DNA of 61,691 bases from CAZIGM01 sp964538675 (GTDB lineage: Bacteria; Bacillota; Bacilli; Tepidibacillales; Tepidibacillaceae), in assembly GCA_964538675.1 (NCBI GenBank), contig CAZIGM010000006.1, forward strand, positions 1 to 61,691, given 5' to 3'. Under the pieces are notes generated by a model. The model was given only the letters and a program-made list of their open reading frames with translations. It searched no databases and was not told the origin of the DNA. Made by a program: the position numbers and the translations under genes. Below, piece by piece: positions 16,037 to 26,718 of the stretch (its first letter is position 1; each line of letters starts with the position of its first letter).

Positions 16037-18388
16037 TTACTCGACCAATAGAGATCGTGGATTTAACTTTTTAATTCTTGAAGTTGAAAACCATGTAGCT
16101 ATTATCATACAAACTAGGATAGCTACATTAATAATAATAAGTTCATTGATAGGTATTGTACTAGGTATTCTATAAATTCCCAATGAGCTTTTTGTGACCT
16201 TACTAATGACTTCTGAAGCAGTTAATATACTAGTGATAGAGCCTATTAAACAGGATAATAGTGCAATAATTAAATTTTTATTAACGTAGATGATTTTAAT
16301 CTTGTTAACTGAGAAACCAAATGCTTTATAGATACCTATCTTTTTGGAATCATTACGTACTTGAATCATGACTCGATTAAATACAATTATAAAGATGAGT
16401 CCAATAAGGATGACAATTAATGCGTAAATAGTACTTGTAACACTCTTACTTATATTTTGGAACATTGTAAACATCATGTTTTGATTTTCTATTTTTACAG
16501 AAGCACCAAAAGCCTTTTGTATATTATTCTTGACTATTTCAGTATTGGCATTGTCATCTTGAATAACGAACGTACTTCTGATGAATCCAATGCTACTATA
16601 ATTTTCAGATGGCAGTGCGCTGTCTAGAATTAAAAAACTTTCACCACGATTATTTAAAGATTGATATATTCCAGTGATGAGAAAACTTTTTTTATAACCT
16701 TCAACATTGATTTCAATATAATCTCCTACATCTTTCTGATAAATCTGAGTCACCTTATAGCTTAGGGCTATTTCATTTTTTGTTGTTGGAGCTTCACCCC
16801 ATAGAAATGGATATTCAACACCTTTAAAAGTTGAGTATGAAGTTCCTATGAAATAAACTTCACGATCATAGGTAGGGTCATATCTTGAAGAAGCTGTTAA
16901 TGTTATGCTAGAGTAAGCAACATTAACGCCTTCAATGGTATTAAGTGTTGTTAAAAAATCAGAATGATTCATATTTTCTGAGGTTTGAACTTGTGATACT
17001 TGAATATCAGATTTCGCCATACCCATGAGTTCTTTTATAACACCTATATCTTGGAAGGTTGTATTTGTAATAGCACATAAAACAATAATGTAAGTAGCAA
17101 GACATAATGTAATCAACATAGATAAAGAAGATTTCTTTTTCATTAATAAATCTTTTATAGAAAGTGAACTTATTATAGGTAACTTACTTCTTGAAACATT
17201 AAATCGACTCTTAGTTAATTTTCTCTCTGATGAACCATATTTTATAGCTTGCACAGGCTTAATGCGCGTTGTTTTGTAACTAAGTAGTACAGTAGCAATA
17301 AAAATTATAACTACAATAATAATTGAAGCAACTAGGGTTGGCATTAAACCAGAAACTGATTCATTAATATGTCCATAGATATCTGTTAAGCTGTTTGAGA
17401 TTATCTTACTAATAAAGAGTGAAATTATGAGTGCAAAAGGGATGCAAATGATAGAAATGAACAAATACCTTATGGAATAGATTTTTAATATACGTAAACG
17501 TTTAAATCCAAATGCTTTAAGAATACCGATAGTTTTGTATTCTTCATCAATGGCAGTAGTTATAGCATTGGATATGACTAACAGTGATATTATCAAGAGG
17601 ATAGTACCAACTGCCACTAAAATGGTGCTTAAAATTGATGACATCCCCAAATAACTTGATAAGAAGGTCTCGTGATCAATATTAAGTCCTATTGGTGTAT
17701 TATCAGTGTAGGTATCCATTTTATTCATTAAATCTAGCTCTGTTTCAGCAGTATAAACTTTGTATTTTATAGAAATTTTGTGTGCATTTCCTTCGAAAGT
17801 ATTAAATAAAGATTCAGAGATATATAATATACTTGGCTGAAGCATCCCACTACTGTAATGAGCATCAAGAACAAAAGCAGCAACTTCTAGTTCGATATTC
17901 TTACCATCCACTATAAATTTTAGTGTATCCCCAAGTTCTATACCACTTGTTTTAGCAAAACCTGTTGGGATAAAAACTTGATTTGATGATGGTGCTAAGG
18001 TATTAACACCTTCAACGACTTGAATTCTATTATACTCAAGATTTTGATTATAAGGTTGAAATATACCCAGGATTTGTTGGTCAAGTCTAGTGAGCATGAT
18101 AGTACTTGCTGGTGTATAGCAAATTTCTGAAAATGAATTTTCTACTTCATCTTGATTATTAAGAAAATCAACAAATGAATTTACTTTTTTATCTTCTGCA
18201 TTACTAATTATAATACTTTCAGAGGCATTTAGAGATTCGAAAATTTTATCTCCTGTTTGATAAGCATTAATTAATATAAATGAACTTGATACCATTAACA
18301 TTGTGGTTGTAATCATCAATGCTAGTAAAACAGTTTGCATTTTTTTTCTTCTAAAATATTGAAGTGCTATGCGTATATTAGTATTCAT
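16037..18388 (-). CDS. FtsX-like ABC transporter permease (MacB type, double FtsX domain)
   Basis: A 783-residue membrane protein with two MacB-type halves. Helix 1 is at about 18-40, a large extracytoplasmic domain at 41-250, three helices at 250-380, then a second half with a helix near 425-445, another extracytoplasmic domain and three helices at about 655-775. Both halves carry the FtsX signature with DEEYKTIGILKAFGFKRLRI and NDSKKIGIYKAFGFSVNKIKI. AAAGGGG ribosome-binding site precedes ATG 18388. The ATPase gene ends one base upstream. With the divergent two-component system this may be a peptide or lipid exporter responding to envelope stress or antimicrobial peptides (inference). Confidence 0.85.
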   Translation of the reverse strand: MNTNIRIALQYFRRKKMQTVLLALMITTTMLMVSSSFILINAYQTGDKIFESLNASESIIISNAEDKKVNSFVDFLNNQDEVENSFSEICYTPASTIMLTRLDQQILGIFQPYNQNLEYNRIQVVEGVNTLAPSSNQVFIPTGFAKTSGIELGDTLKFIVDGKNIELEVAAFVLDAHYSSGMLQPSILYISESLFNTFEGNAHKISIKYKVYTAETELDLMNKMDTYTDNTPIGLNIDHETFLSSYLGMSSILSTILVAVGTILLIISLLVISNAITTAIDEEYKTIGILKAFGFKRLRILKIYSIRYLFISIICIPFALIISLFISKIISNSLTDIYGHINESVSGLMPTLVASIIIVVIIFIATVLLSYKTTRIKPVQAIKYGSSERKLTKSRFNVSRSKLPIISSLSIKDLLMKKKSSLSMLITLCLATYIIVLCAITNTTFQDIGVIKELMGMAKSDIQVSQVQTSENMNHSDFLTTLNTIEGVNVAYSSITLTASSRYDPTYDREVYFIGTSYSTFKGVEYPFLWGEAPTTKNEIALSYKVTQIYQKDVGDYIEINVEGYKKSFLITGIYQSLNNRGESFLILDSALPSENYSSIGFIRSTFVIQDDNANTEIVKNNIQKAFGASVKIENQNMMFTMFQNISKSVTSTIYALIVILIGLIFIIVFNRVMIQVRNDSKKIGIYKAFGFSVNKIKIIYVNKNLIIALLSCLIGSITSILTASEVISKVTKSSLGIYRIPSTIPINELIIINVAILVCMIIATWFSTSRIKKLNPRSLLVE

Positions 18389-18389
18389 G

Positions 18390-19148
18390 TTACCACCCCT
18401 TTGTTTTTAAGAACTCAAAAATGAATTGTTCTCGTGCTTCAATAGTACCAGGATTAAAAGTATCCAGATTAAGTTCACATTCTATTTTTCCATTACGGAT
18501 ATAAAGAATTCGATTTGCCATACATGCTGATCTAATATCATGTGTTACCATTACGATAGATTGCCCATTCTCATGTAGTGAATTTAAGAGTTCAAGTACT
18601 GCTTCTGTCTGCGATGAATTAAGTGCACCAGTTGGTTCGTCTGCAAATAATACTTGAGGCTTATTAATTAGACTTCTTGCTATGGCTACACGTTGTTGTT
18701 CTCCTCCAGATAGTTGAGAAGGGTATTTGTTCTTATGGTCAGTAATATTTAATGTCTCAAGGAGTGATAATGCATAGGAATTAACTTCTTTTTTAGAAGA
18801 CCAATTTGTATAAGCTGGGATAGTAACGTTTTCAAAAATAGTTAAATTATCAATGAGATTAGGTGTTTGGAATATAAAGCCGATTTTATCACGTCTAAAT
18901 CCAGCCATTTTATTCTCTGCAAAGTCTTGAATCTGAATTCCATCAAAATCTATCTCTCCTCCAGTTGAATGATCTAGTCCGGAGAGTAAATATAATAATG
19001 TTGATTTGCCGGAACCTGAAGGACCCATGATAGCTGTAAAATCACCTGCGAATATTTCTGCATTTAAGTTACGAATAACTGGTGTCTCAACCTCACTTGA
19101 ATAAAAAGTTTTGCACAATTTACTTGCTTTAATAATAGTTGTTTTCAT
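18390..19148 (-). CDS. ABC transporter ATP-binding protein (MacB/LolD type)
   Basis: A 252-residue nucleotide-binding subunit for the adjacent permease. Seen: Walker A GPSGSGKST, Q-loop FQTPNL, signature LSGGEQQRVAIARSL, Walker B VLFADEPTGAL, and H-loop VTHD. GNIQ-like insertions are absent and the size is standard for the MacB/LolD group. It is the first gene of a two-gene minus-strand operon, divergent from the response regulator across a 192-base gap, the common arrangement for transporter plus cognate two-component system. Confidence 0.9.
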   Translation of the reverse strand: MKTTIIKASKLCKTFYSSEVETPVIRNLNAEIFAGDFTAIMGPSGSGKSTLLYLLSGLDHSTGGEIDFDGIQIQDFAENKMAGFRRDKIGFIFQTPNLIDNLTIFENVTIPAYTNWSSKKEVNSYALSLLETLNITDHKNKYPSQLSGGEQQRVAIARSLINKPQVLFADEPTGALNSSQTEAVLELLNSLHENGQSIVMVTHDIRSACMANRILYIRNGKIECELNLDTFNPGTIEAREQFIFEFLKTKGW

Positions 19149-19272
19149 TTATAAATCACCTTCTAATAAAATTTACAGGTTAATCATAATTTCTAATTCC
19201 TGTATTGTTATATTTATTTAACACCATAGAAATTGACTAAGGCTTATAAAACTATTAACAATTTATTAACGT

Positions 19273-19302
19273 TTGACGATTTGATGGTTTTAATGCTAAA
19301 TT
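19273..19302 (+). promoter_or_regulatory. Probable promoter of the two-component operon
   Basis: TTGACG (19273-19278) and TAAATT (19297-19302) with an 18-base spacer; the -10 is preceded by TGC, an extended -10 feature. Located 39 bases before the response-regulator ATG. Moderate match only. Confidence 0.4.
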
Positions 19303-19340
19303 TTAATAAGGAATATAGTTGATGGAGGAGTGTTGGATGA

Positions 19341-20030
19341 ATGAATGAGAAGATATTGATTATAGATGATGAGATTGAATTAGCAGACATAGTAGGGGAT
19401 TATTTACTTAAGGAAAATTATAAAGTGTATAAAGTTTCTAACGGTTGTTGTGCGATGGAGATTTTTGATAAAGAAAAGCCGAATCTTTTGGTATTAGATC
19501 TTATGCTTCCAGACATTGACGGTATGGAATTTTGCAGGTTAATTAGACTTAAATCAGATGTGCCCATTATTATTATGAGTGCTAAGGTTGGTGACATTGA
19601 TAAAGTTCTTGCACTTGGGTTTGGAGCAGACGATTATATGACCAAACCTTTAAGTCCTCTTGAACTTGTTGCAAGAATCAAAGCACATTTAAGAAGATAT
19701 CAAAAAAGTCTAGTTAATGAACGAGATGATATATTGGACTTTGGAGTGTTAAAAATATATCCTAAGTCATACCAAGTAGAACTAAATAGTAACAAAATGA
19801 TTTTTTCTGCCAAAGAATTTGAGGTTTTAGAATATCTAGCCAGAAATAAAGGACAGGTTTTTTCAAAAGAACAAATATTTAATGCTGTGTGGGGATTTGA
19901 TGATTTTGGTGATACGAGTACTGTAACTGTTCATATCAGACGAATAAGAGCTAAACTTGAGCAGGATAAAAATATTCCGAACTATATTACAACTGTGTGG
20001 GGGGTAGGTTATAAATTTGAAGCTTATTAA
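19341..20030 (+). CDS. OmpR/PhoB-family response regulator
   Basis: A 229-residue DNA-binding regulator. Receiver domain (about 1-118) with the acidic pocket IIDDE, phosphoacceptor Asp53 in LLVLDLMLPD, and the conserved Lys in DYMTKPLSPLEL. The C-terminal OmpR winged helix (about 130-228) contains EFEVLEYLARNKGQVFSKEQI and DTSTVTVHIRRIRAKLE. GGAGGAG lies upstream of ATG 19341. The gene overlaps the kinase by 14 bases. Likely controls the divergent ABC operon (inference). Confidence 0.92.
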   Translation: MNEKILIIDDEIELADIVGDYLLKENYKVYKVSNGCCAMEIFDKEKPNLLVLDLMLPDIDGMEFCRLIRLKSDVPIIIMSAKVGDIDKVLALGFGADDYMTKPLSPLELVARIKAHLRRYQKSLVNERDDILDFGVLKIYPKSYQVELNSNKMIFSAKEFEVLEYLARNKGQVFSKEQIFNAVWGFDDFGDTSTVTVHIRRIRAKLEQDKNIPNYITTVWGVGYKFEAY

Positions 20031-21396
20031 AACGATTCAGTGGATACTTATTCCATGCATATTGGTTTTGCTATTATTTGTACTTGCCAACTTTGTAGCT
20101 CTTGACAAGATAGAACCTTATCAATTAGGGACTACAAGAGTTGATATCAATGATATTGTAGTATATATTGAAGAAAATTTTACAGATCTTAATGAAGTTG
20201 AGTTGTCTTCTCTAATTTATGAACAATTAGATAAACAGTATGCAATCACGGTGATTGACTTGATGGGTGAAGTACAATATACAAATACTGATGAAGAAGC
20301 CAAAAAAGTTATTTTACAAGAAGCATTATATTTTGATTATTACTATACAACTCAAAAGAAAAATATATATAAAGCAGCATATCCAATTATTTCGAATGAG
20401 AGTGCCCTAGGGTATATCATTATAGAAACAGGTTTGGATACTCTAAGAACTGAAAATTATACTAATAAAAGTCAGCGTGTTAAAATTTATATTATTACAG
20501 TGATAATTCTATGTGGCCTATGGTTTGGTTTAAATGTATATAAACAGAGTTTAGAAAAAAAACAGCGAAGAAAAACAGTAGAGTTAATTCGCAAAATAGC
20601 TATTGCAGATTTTGATATTAAGCAAGATCCGAAGAGCAAAATAGATAAAACAATATTTTCTGCTTTAAAATCTATGACGGATGAATTGGCATATCTTTTA
20701 GATGAAGAACAAAAGTATCGGGATATGCAACAAAAATTCATTGCAATGATTTCCCATGAACTTAAAACACCTATTGCTTTAATAAAAGCTTATGGTGAAG
20801 CTTTAAGAGATGATATTGGCAACTCAGAAGCTGATAGAGAAAAGTATATTAAGGTTATTATTGACAAATCTGATAAATTAGCTTACCAAACAGATGAGAT
20901 TTTTAAGATCACCCTAAAAGAACTTAATCAGTTCAAATTCAAATTTGAAGAAAAATATGCAAATGTAGTTATTAGAGATATATTTGAACCAATCAAAGAA
21001 AAGTATACCGGAAAGCAAGCTATAGAGGTCAGTTATGATATACCGCGAAGCCTAATTAATGTAGATGTAATTCGATTTGAGCAAGTTATTCTAAACCTTT
21101 TAGATAATGCTGTTAAACATAATAGAAGTGAAAGTAATATTGTTCTTAAAGCTTGGGCAAACGAATCTTATTTAACCGTACTTGTTGCTGATAAAGGGGA
21201 AGGTATTAAACCTAAGGATCTTCCTTATATATTTCAGTATTTTTATCAAGGATCACATAAGGATGTGGATCATAAGGGATCTGGTCTTGGACTCGGCATA
21301 TGTAAACATATTATTGATGAGCACAAGGGTGAGATTTTTGTGGAAAGCACGGAAAATGAGGGCAGCAAGTTCTATATTGAACTACCATTTGTATAA
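20017..21396 (+). CDS. Sensor histidine kinase
   Basis: A 459-residue membrane kinase. Membrane helices at about 6-26 and 156-173 flank an extracytoplasmic sensor of about 130 residues. The HisKA domain has the phosphoacceptor His247 in FIAMISHELKTPIALIKAYG, and the ATPase domain shows NLLDNAVKHN (N box), ADKGEGIKP (G1) and GSGLGLGICKHI (G2). The start TTG 20017 lies within the response-regulator gene, indicating translational coupling. Partner of the regulator at 19341; the signal is unknown. Confidence 0.9.
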   Translation: MKLIKTIQWILIPCILVLLLFVLANFVALDKIEPYQLGTTRVDINDIVVYIEENFTDLNEVELSSLIYEQLDKQYAITVIDLMGEVQYTNTDEEAKKVILQEALYFDYYYTTQKKNIYKAAYPIISNESALGYIIIETGLDTLRTENYTNKSQRVKIYIITVIILCGLWFGLNVYKQSLEKKQRRKTVELIRKIAIADFDIKQDPKSKIDKTIFSALKSMTDELAYLLDEEQKYRDMQQKFIAMISHELKTPIALIKAYGEALRDDIGNSEADREKYIKVIIDKSDKLAYQTDEIFKITLKELNQFKFKFEEKYANVVIRDIFEPIKEKYTGKQAIEVSYDIPRSLINVDVIRFEQVILNLLDNAVKHNRSESNIVLKAWANESYLTVLVADKGEGIKPKDLPYIFQYFYQGSHKDVDHKGSGLGLGICKHIIDEHKGEIFVESTENEGSKFYIELPFV

Positions 21397-21444
21397 AAAT
21401 AAAAATGAACCCAAAATCACCTCAAAATTGATCGATTAATTATT

Positions 21445-22887
21445 TTATAATATTGGGGAAAGTAATCTTGAGATAGATTCTTTCATCTTTATTACAATTC
21501 CTCTATTATGATATCTTTGGGAGGTCAATTCTAGACAATCATTCATATCATCTTCAAAAATAGCAGTTAATTCAGTTGCTGTTTTTTTGTTATAAATAAA
21601 AGCATTAACTTCAAAGTCTAATTTAAAGGATCTTATATCCATATTAGCTGTCCCAACAGAAGCGACCTTTTTATCTACTGTAATAGTTTTTGCATGAAGA
21701 AAACCTTTTTCATACGTATATATTTTCACTCCTGCATTAATTAGAATACCAGCATTATGATATGTTGCCCAATAAACAAATGGGTGATCAGGTTTGTTGG
21801 GAATCATTATTTTAATATCAATACCTGATAAAGCAGCAATTTTTAATGATTCTCTTATACTATCATCAAGTATTAAATATGGAGTTTGAATATAAATGTT
21901 TTCTCTTGCACTTTCAATCATGCTAAGGAAGCCATATTTAATATACTCCCATTTTGAATCAGGTCCACTTGATACTATTTGCATACCAATATTTCCATTA
22001 TGTTTAGGCATTTTAAAAATATCTATATTTAAATCTATTTTTTGTTTGGTTGCATAACGCCAATCTAATAAAAATCTTAGTTGTAAGAAAGAAACCGCTT
22101 CGCCTTGGATTTTTATATGAGTATCTCTCCAAAAACCTAATTTTTTATTTTTTCCAAGGTATTCATCTCCTATATTAATACCACCTACAAAACCAATTTC
22201 ATTATCAATTACTGCTATTTTTCTATGATTTCTATAATTTAAACGAAAATTTATTATCTTTAATATTGATGGAAAAAAAACTGCGTATTCTCCTCCAGCT
22301 TCTATAAGAGGTTTTAGAAAACTCTTTCTAAGCATGCGGGAACCCAGTCTATCATAAAGTAATTTAACTTCTATTCCTTCTTTTGCCTTAATAACTAAAG
22401 CATCACGAACTTTTGTTCCTATTCCATCACCTTTAATGGTGAAATAATCAATATGAATTTGCTTTTTTGCATTATTTATTGCATCTAATAATGCATTATA
22501 TTTGTCATGTCCATTTGTATAAATTTCAACAGTATTATTTTCACTAAATGCTGCTTGTTTATGATTGATATACATATTAATCATTTTCTTAAATTCATGC
22601 ATATCTTCTAACAAAAGTGTTTTACTATTTTCTACTAATTTTTTGTTCTTTAACATGTATTGTTTTAGTACATTATCTTCCTCTTTTTTTAGTGCAAATA
22701 TTTTTTGTTTATTAAGATTTTGACCAAATATGAAATATAAAATAAAGCCAAGTATTGGTATAAAGAATAATACCATTAACCATGTTAGGGTTGTACTTAC
22801 ATTTTTTTTCTCAATAAATATAATGACTATGGCAAGCAACATATTTATGTAAGGGAATATATTTAAAATAATATCAATTTTATCCAT
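21445..22887 (-). CDS. cls: Cardiolipin synthase (phospholipase D family)
   Basis: A 480-residue enzyme that joins two phosphatidylglycerols into cardiolipin at the membrane. Two N-terminal helices (about 10-25 and 31-54) are followed by two PLD domains with HxKxxxxD motifs: His221-Lys223-Asp228 in HRKIAVIDNEIGFVGG and His398-Lys400-Asp405 in HAKTITVDKKVASVGT. Length and layout are normal for bacterial Cls. GAGGAGG-type ribosome-binding site lies before ATG 22887. Monocistronic, convergent with the kinase gene. Confidence 0.93.
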   Translation of the reverse strand: MDKIDIILNIFPYINMLLAIVIIFIEKKNVSTTLTWLMVLFFIPILGFILYFIFGQNLNKQKIFALKKEEDNVLKQYMLKNKKLVENSKTLLLEDMHEFKKMINMYINHKQAAFSENNTVEIYTNGHDKYNALLDAINNAKKQIHIDYFTIKGDGIGTKVRDALVIKAKEGIEVKLLYDRLGSRMLRKSFLKPLIEAGGEYAVFFPSILKIINFRLNYRNHRKIAVIDNEIGFVGGINIGDEYLGKNKKLGFWRDTHIKIQGEAVSFLQLRFLLDWRYATKQKIDLNIDIFKMPKHNGNIGMQIVSSGPDSKWEYIKYGFLSMIESARENIYIQTPYLILDDSIRESLKIAALSGIDIKIMIPNKPDHPFVYWATYHNAGILINAGVKIYTYEKGFLHAKTITVDKKVASVGTANMDIRSFKLDFEVNAFIYNKKTATELTAIFEDDMNDCLELTSQRYHNRGIVIKMKESISRLLSPIL

Positions 22888-23107
22888 ATATATCCTCCTC
22901 TACAGTCTAGTTCTTATACTCTATTAGTAATTAGATTATGTAAATATATATAAAATTATATAATATTTACGAGTTAAGTCAATTACTTAAACCATTAACT
23001 GATATTAAAGCAAAATTGAAAAATAATTTATTTACTTGATTAGTATTAAAGAGTGACGTAAGATAAATACGATTGTTTTTTTAGAAGAAGCTTAAGGTGT
23101 GAATATT

Positions 23108-25924
23108 ATGTATAGATATGTAGTAATAGATGTTGAAACAACAGGGAATAAACCGTATGAGGATAAAATTATTCAAGTTGGAGCTGTGTTAATAGAAAAT
23201 AATGAAATAAAAGACACTTATTCTTCACTTGTATACACAGATTATCTGATTCCTGAATTTATTCAAGAGTTAACTAGGATTAATAATCAAATGTTAAAAT
23301 CTGCACCAACAATTGATGAGGTTATGTTACAATTATTGCCTTTATTAGAAAATTCAATTTTTGTTGCTCATAATGCCTCATTTGATTACGAATTTATTCA
23401 ATTAGCATTAGAAGAGGCAGGCTACATGTCTTTTTCTGGTTTGATAATTGACACTCTTCAATTATCAAAAATATTGTTGCCTATGTCACAAAGCTACAAG
23501 TTGGAGATAATTACAGACGAATTGGAGATTATGCATGATAATCCTCATAATGCAATCGACGATGCAAAAGCAACGGCTATTTTATTTATTAAATTATTAG
23601 ATATATTAAAAGATATGCCTTTAATATATCTCCAAAAACTAAATGAAATATTTAAGAAAAATAATCAAGATTTATCTTTTGTATTAGAAGAATTTATTAA
23701 AGAAAAATTAAATAATTATGAAACAAATGAAGATATAAATTTTATTACACATAGTCAAATCGTTTTAAAGAAAGAAATAGAAGAGACAATTACTGAAGAT
23801 ATAGCTATAGATCAGACACAAGTTGAATCAATGTTTGAGATTAACGGACTATTGACAGAAAAATTTCCAGATTTTGAATTAAGACAAGCTCAAAAGGAAA
23901 TGTCAAAAGAGATATGGAATGCATTTCTAGATAACATACATCTTATGGTTGAGGCAGGAACAGGAACTGGAAAAACTTTAGCTTATTTAATTCCTGCGAT
24001 TTATTGGTCAAAGGAACAAGGGGAAAAGGTAGTAATATCTACACATACTATTAATTTACAGGAACAATTATTTAATAAGGACATACCTTTACTTAAAGAA
24101 ATATTACCGTTTGGTTTTTCAGCAACTATTTTAAAAGGTAGAAACAACTATATCTGTCTAAGAAAATTTGAAATTAAATTATTACAATTTAATAGTATTG
24201 ATTTAAGCAATGAAAATTTAGTTGATATAACTCAAATTCTTACATGGCTCACTTTAACAAACACAGGAGATGTTGAAGAAATTAACTTATCTTTGTCCGG
24301 GCGCAATCTATGGAATGAATTGAGAAGCGATGCCGATTCATGTCTAAATCGTTTATGTCCATGGTTTAAGCTGTGTTATTATCATCGTGTTAAGCAAAAA
24401 GCCCAGATGGCAGATATTATTATTACTAATCATTCTTTATTACTAACTAACTATAAAACGGAACATCGAATTTTACCTGCCTATAATCGTTTGATAATAG
24501 ATGAGGCACATCAATTCGAAGGAGTAGCATTAAAACATTTAGGGTATGAATTAAACCAAAATCAATTTAATTATTTTCTATTAAAATATTATAAAGATGC
24601 TAAAAACGGCTTTTTAATAAGTGTAGTAAATGAATTATTAAGTTCAAAAAATCCAGATCAAATTAATATAGCAAATAATATTAAAAATGAAATGATACCG
24701 CTAATTACTCAAATTAATGATGAAGCGCAGAGCTATTTTGATTTAATCAGTGATTATGTTAATTTAACAGTAAAAAAGTCTGATATTAACAGAAAAACAT
24801 TAAGAATAGTAGACAAAATTGTTAAAACAAACGAATGGGAAAAAATATTGGGTGTTGCAAATAACGTACAGATTAAATTAACAGAATGGTTAAATCAAAT
24901 GGAAAACATCAATCAACAAATGAACAGTGTTGGTATAGATGAGAATTTATATGCTGATTTTAGCGGATATATAAAAGATTTAAAAAAAATAATATTTGTT
25001 TTTTCGGAATGGAATAAAGCTAATGATTCAAATATGGTATATTGGATAGAATCAGTTTTAAGAGGTAAAAAAATAATATCATATTTGTACGCTGTACCAA
25101 TAGAAATAGGTCCGCTTATCAGGAATTCTTTGATTGATAAACTTGATAGTGTAATAATGACTTCAGCTACTTTAAGTGTTAATGATTCTTTTAGTTATGC
25201 AAGTAAGGATTTTGGTTTCGATTCTGATGATGAAGAATTAAGGAAGATACTGCTTCCATCTCCGTTTAATTATAAAGAACAAGCTATGGTTTATGTCCCT
25301 AATGATGTGCCTTATATTCAAGATGTATCAGAAGATAAATATATAGAGCATATTGCAAGAAATATTGCGGATTTAACTTTAATTATGGATGGAAGGACCC
25401 TTGTGCTTTTTACTTCACATACAATGTTACAAAAAACTTATCGATTGTTAAAAGATATATTAGCGTCAAATCAAATTAAGGTTTTAGGTCATGGGATTGA
25501 TAGTAGTAGTCGTTCAAAATTAACAAAAAATTTCATATCTAATAGCAAAACCATTCTTCTAGGAACTAATAGTTTCTGGGAGGGTGTTGATATTCCGGGG
25601 GATAATTTAAGTGCCTTGGTAATAGTTCGCTTGCCATTTACTCCCCCTAATAATCCAGTACATGAAGCTAAAGAAGAAAAATTAAAGGCTAATCAAAAAA
25701 ATTCCTTTATGGAGTTATCGGTGCCACAAGCTGTTATTCGGTTTAAGCAAGGGTTTGGTAGATTAATAAGAACCCAAAAAGATCGAGGGGTAGTTGTAAT
25801 ATTTGATAGAAGAATTGTTGAATCAAGGTATGGAAAAATCTTTATTAACTCCTTACCACCTGTAAACATAAAATACCAATCATTTTCAAAAATATTAAAG
25901 AATATTGAGAGTTGGTTTTATTGA
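23108..25924 (+). CDS. dinG: DinG-family 3'-5' exonuclease-helicase
   Basis: About 938 residues. An N-terminal DnaQ-type exonuclease (about 1-165: VIDVETTG, then HNASFDYEF and HNAIDDAKAT) is fused to a superfamily 2 DNA helicase: Walker A in EAGTGTGKTLAYLIPA, DEAH box LIIDEAHQFE, and GRLIRTQKDRG near the end. This is the Bacillus-type DinG fusion. Four cysteines (CLRKFE, then CLNRLCPWFKLC) lie where XPD-like helicases bind an iron-sulfur cluster, so a cluster is possible. ATG 23108 is preferred over GTG 23099 because AAGGTG (23094-23099) is well spaced for it. dinG adjoins ypmA in Bacillus; here they are 10 kb apart. Confidence 0.88.
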   Translation: MYRYVVIDVETTGNKPYEDKIIQVGAVLIENNEIKDTYSSLVYTDYLIPEFIQELTRINNQMLKSAPTIDEVMLQLLPLLENSIFVAHNASFDYEFIQLALEEAGYMSFSGLIIDTLQLSKILLPMSQSYKLEIITDELEIMHDNPHNAIDDAKATAILFIKLLDILKDMPLIYLQKLNEIFKKNNQDLSFVLEEFIKEKLNNYETNEDINFITHSQIVLKKEIEETITEDIAIDQTQVESMFEINGLLTEKFPDFELRQAQKEMSKEIWNAFLDNIHLMVEAGTGTGKTLAYLIPAIYWSKEQGEKVVISTHTINLQEQLFNKDIPLLKEILPFGFSATILKGRNNYICLRKFEIKLLQFNSIDLSNENLVDITQILTWLTLTNTGDVEEINLSLSGRNLWNELRSDADSCLNRLCPWFKLCYYHRVKQKAQMADIIITNHSLLLTNYKTEHRILPAYNRLIIDEAHQFEGVALKHLGYELNQNQFNYFLLKYYKDAKNGFLISVVNELLSSKNPDQINIANNIKNEMIPLITQINDEAQSYFDLISDYVNLTVKKSDINRKTLRIVDKIVKTNEWEKILGVANNVQIKLTEWLNQMENINQQMNSVGIDENLYADFSGYIKDLKKIIFVFSEWNKANDSNMVYWIESVLRGKKIISYLYAVPIEIGPLIRNSLIDKLDSVIMTSATLSVNDSFSYASKDFGFDSDDEELRKILLPSPFNYKEQAMVYVPNDVPYIQDVSEDKYIEHIARNIADLTLIMDGRTLVLFTSHTMLQKTYRLLKDILASNQIKVLGHGIDSSSRSKLTKNFISNSKTILLGTNSFWEGVDIPGDNLSALVIVRLPFTPPNNPVHEAKEEKLKANQKNSFMELSVPQAVIRFKQGFGRLIRTQKDRGVVVIFDRRIVESRYGKIFINSLPPVNIKYQSFSKILKNIESWFY

Positions 25925-25931
25925 AAATCAT

Positions 25932-25967
25932 AAAGACTAATTAAATATAGGTAATTAATTAGTCTTT
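25932..25967. terminator. Bidirectional terminator between dinG and pflA
   Basis: AAAGACTAATTAA (25932-25944) pairs with TTAATTAGTCTTT (25955-25967) around a 10-base loop, with T-rich flanks on the plus strand and A-rich (T on the minus strand) on the other side. It sits between two convergent genes and touches the pflA stop codon. Confidence 0.8.
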
Positions 25968-26718
25968 ATTTATTAATTGTAGTAAATCTGTGCTCATTTA
26001 AACTTTTGGTTAAAATGTTTTCAACCTCTTTAACTTGTTTCTCCGAAGGAGATTCAATGCCAACTAATGGTTCCTCCAAACCCAATTTCTCCCATTTATA
26101 TTTTCCTAAAGTATGATAAGGTAATACTTCAATTTTTTGAACAGATGGAATTGTATCTATAAAGGCTTTTAATGATTTTATATCATCTGGATTATCAGTT
26201 AATCCAGGAACAAGAACATATCTTATCCAAAAAGGAATATTATTATCATGTAAATATTTAGCTAACTCTAGAGTAGGTTCGTTCGAAACGCCTGTTATTT
26301 GTTTATGTTTTTCTTTAGAAATATGTTTAATATCTAACAAAACTAAATCGGTATACTCAAGTATTTTTTTAGCATCTTCTAATTGAATAAAGCCAGAAGT
26401 ATCAAGAGCGGTATGAATTCCTTCCTCTTTACTGCGCTTTAATAACTCAACTACAAAATCTTTTTGCATTGTTGGTTCTCCACCTGAGATTGTCATACCT
26501 CCACCTGAGAATTGCATATAAGGTATAACCCTCTTAATCTGATTAATTAATTGTTCACTATCAATTTCTTTTCCATTTTTAATAAACCATGTATCTGGGT
26601 TATGACAGTACTGACAACGGAGAGGACAACCTTGCATAAAAACTACAAAGCGAACTCCTGGTCCATCAACAGTACCATAGGTTTCTATTGAATGAATATA
26701 TCCCTTCAAATGCATCAC
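25966..26718 (-). CDS. pflA: Pyruvate formate-lyase activating enzyme
   Basis: A 250-residue radical SAM enzyme that installs the glycyl radical on PflB. The 4Fe-4S site is seen in GCPLRCQYCHNPDTW (CxxxCxxC), with the SAM-binding GGE motif in ISGGEPTMQ. Length is normal. Its start overlaps the pflB stop by four bases, so the two are co-translated from a minus-strand operon. Together they convert pyruvate and CoA to acetyl-CoA and formate in anaerobic fermentation; acetate kinase at 39220 could use the acetyl-CoA via a phosphotransacetylase not present here. Confidence 0.94.
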   Translation of the reverse strand: MMHLKGYIHSIETYGTVDGPGVRFVVFMQGCPLRCQYCHNPDTWFIKNGKEIDSEQLINQIKRVIPYMQFSGGGMTISGGEPTMQKDFVVELLKRSKEEGIHTALDTSGFIQLEDAKKILEYTDLVLLDIKHISKEKHKQITGVSNEPTLELAKYLHDNNIPFWIRYVLVPGLTDNPDDIKSLKAFIDTIPSVQKIEVLPYHTLGKYKWEKLGLEEPLVGIESPSEKQVKEVENILTKSLNEHRFTTINK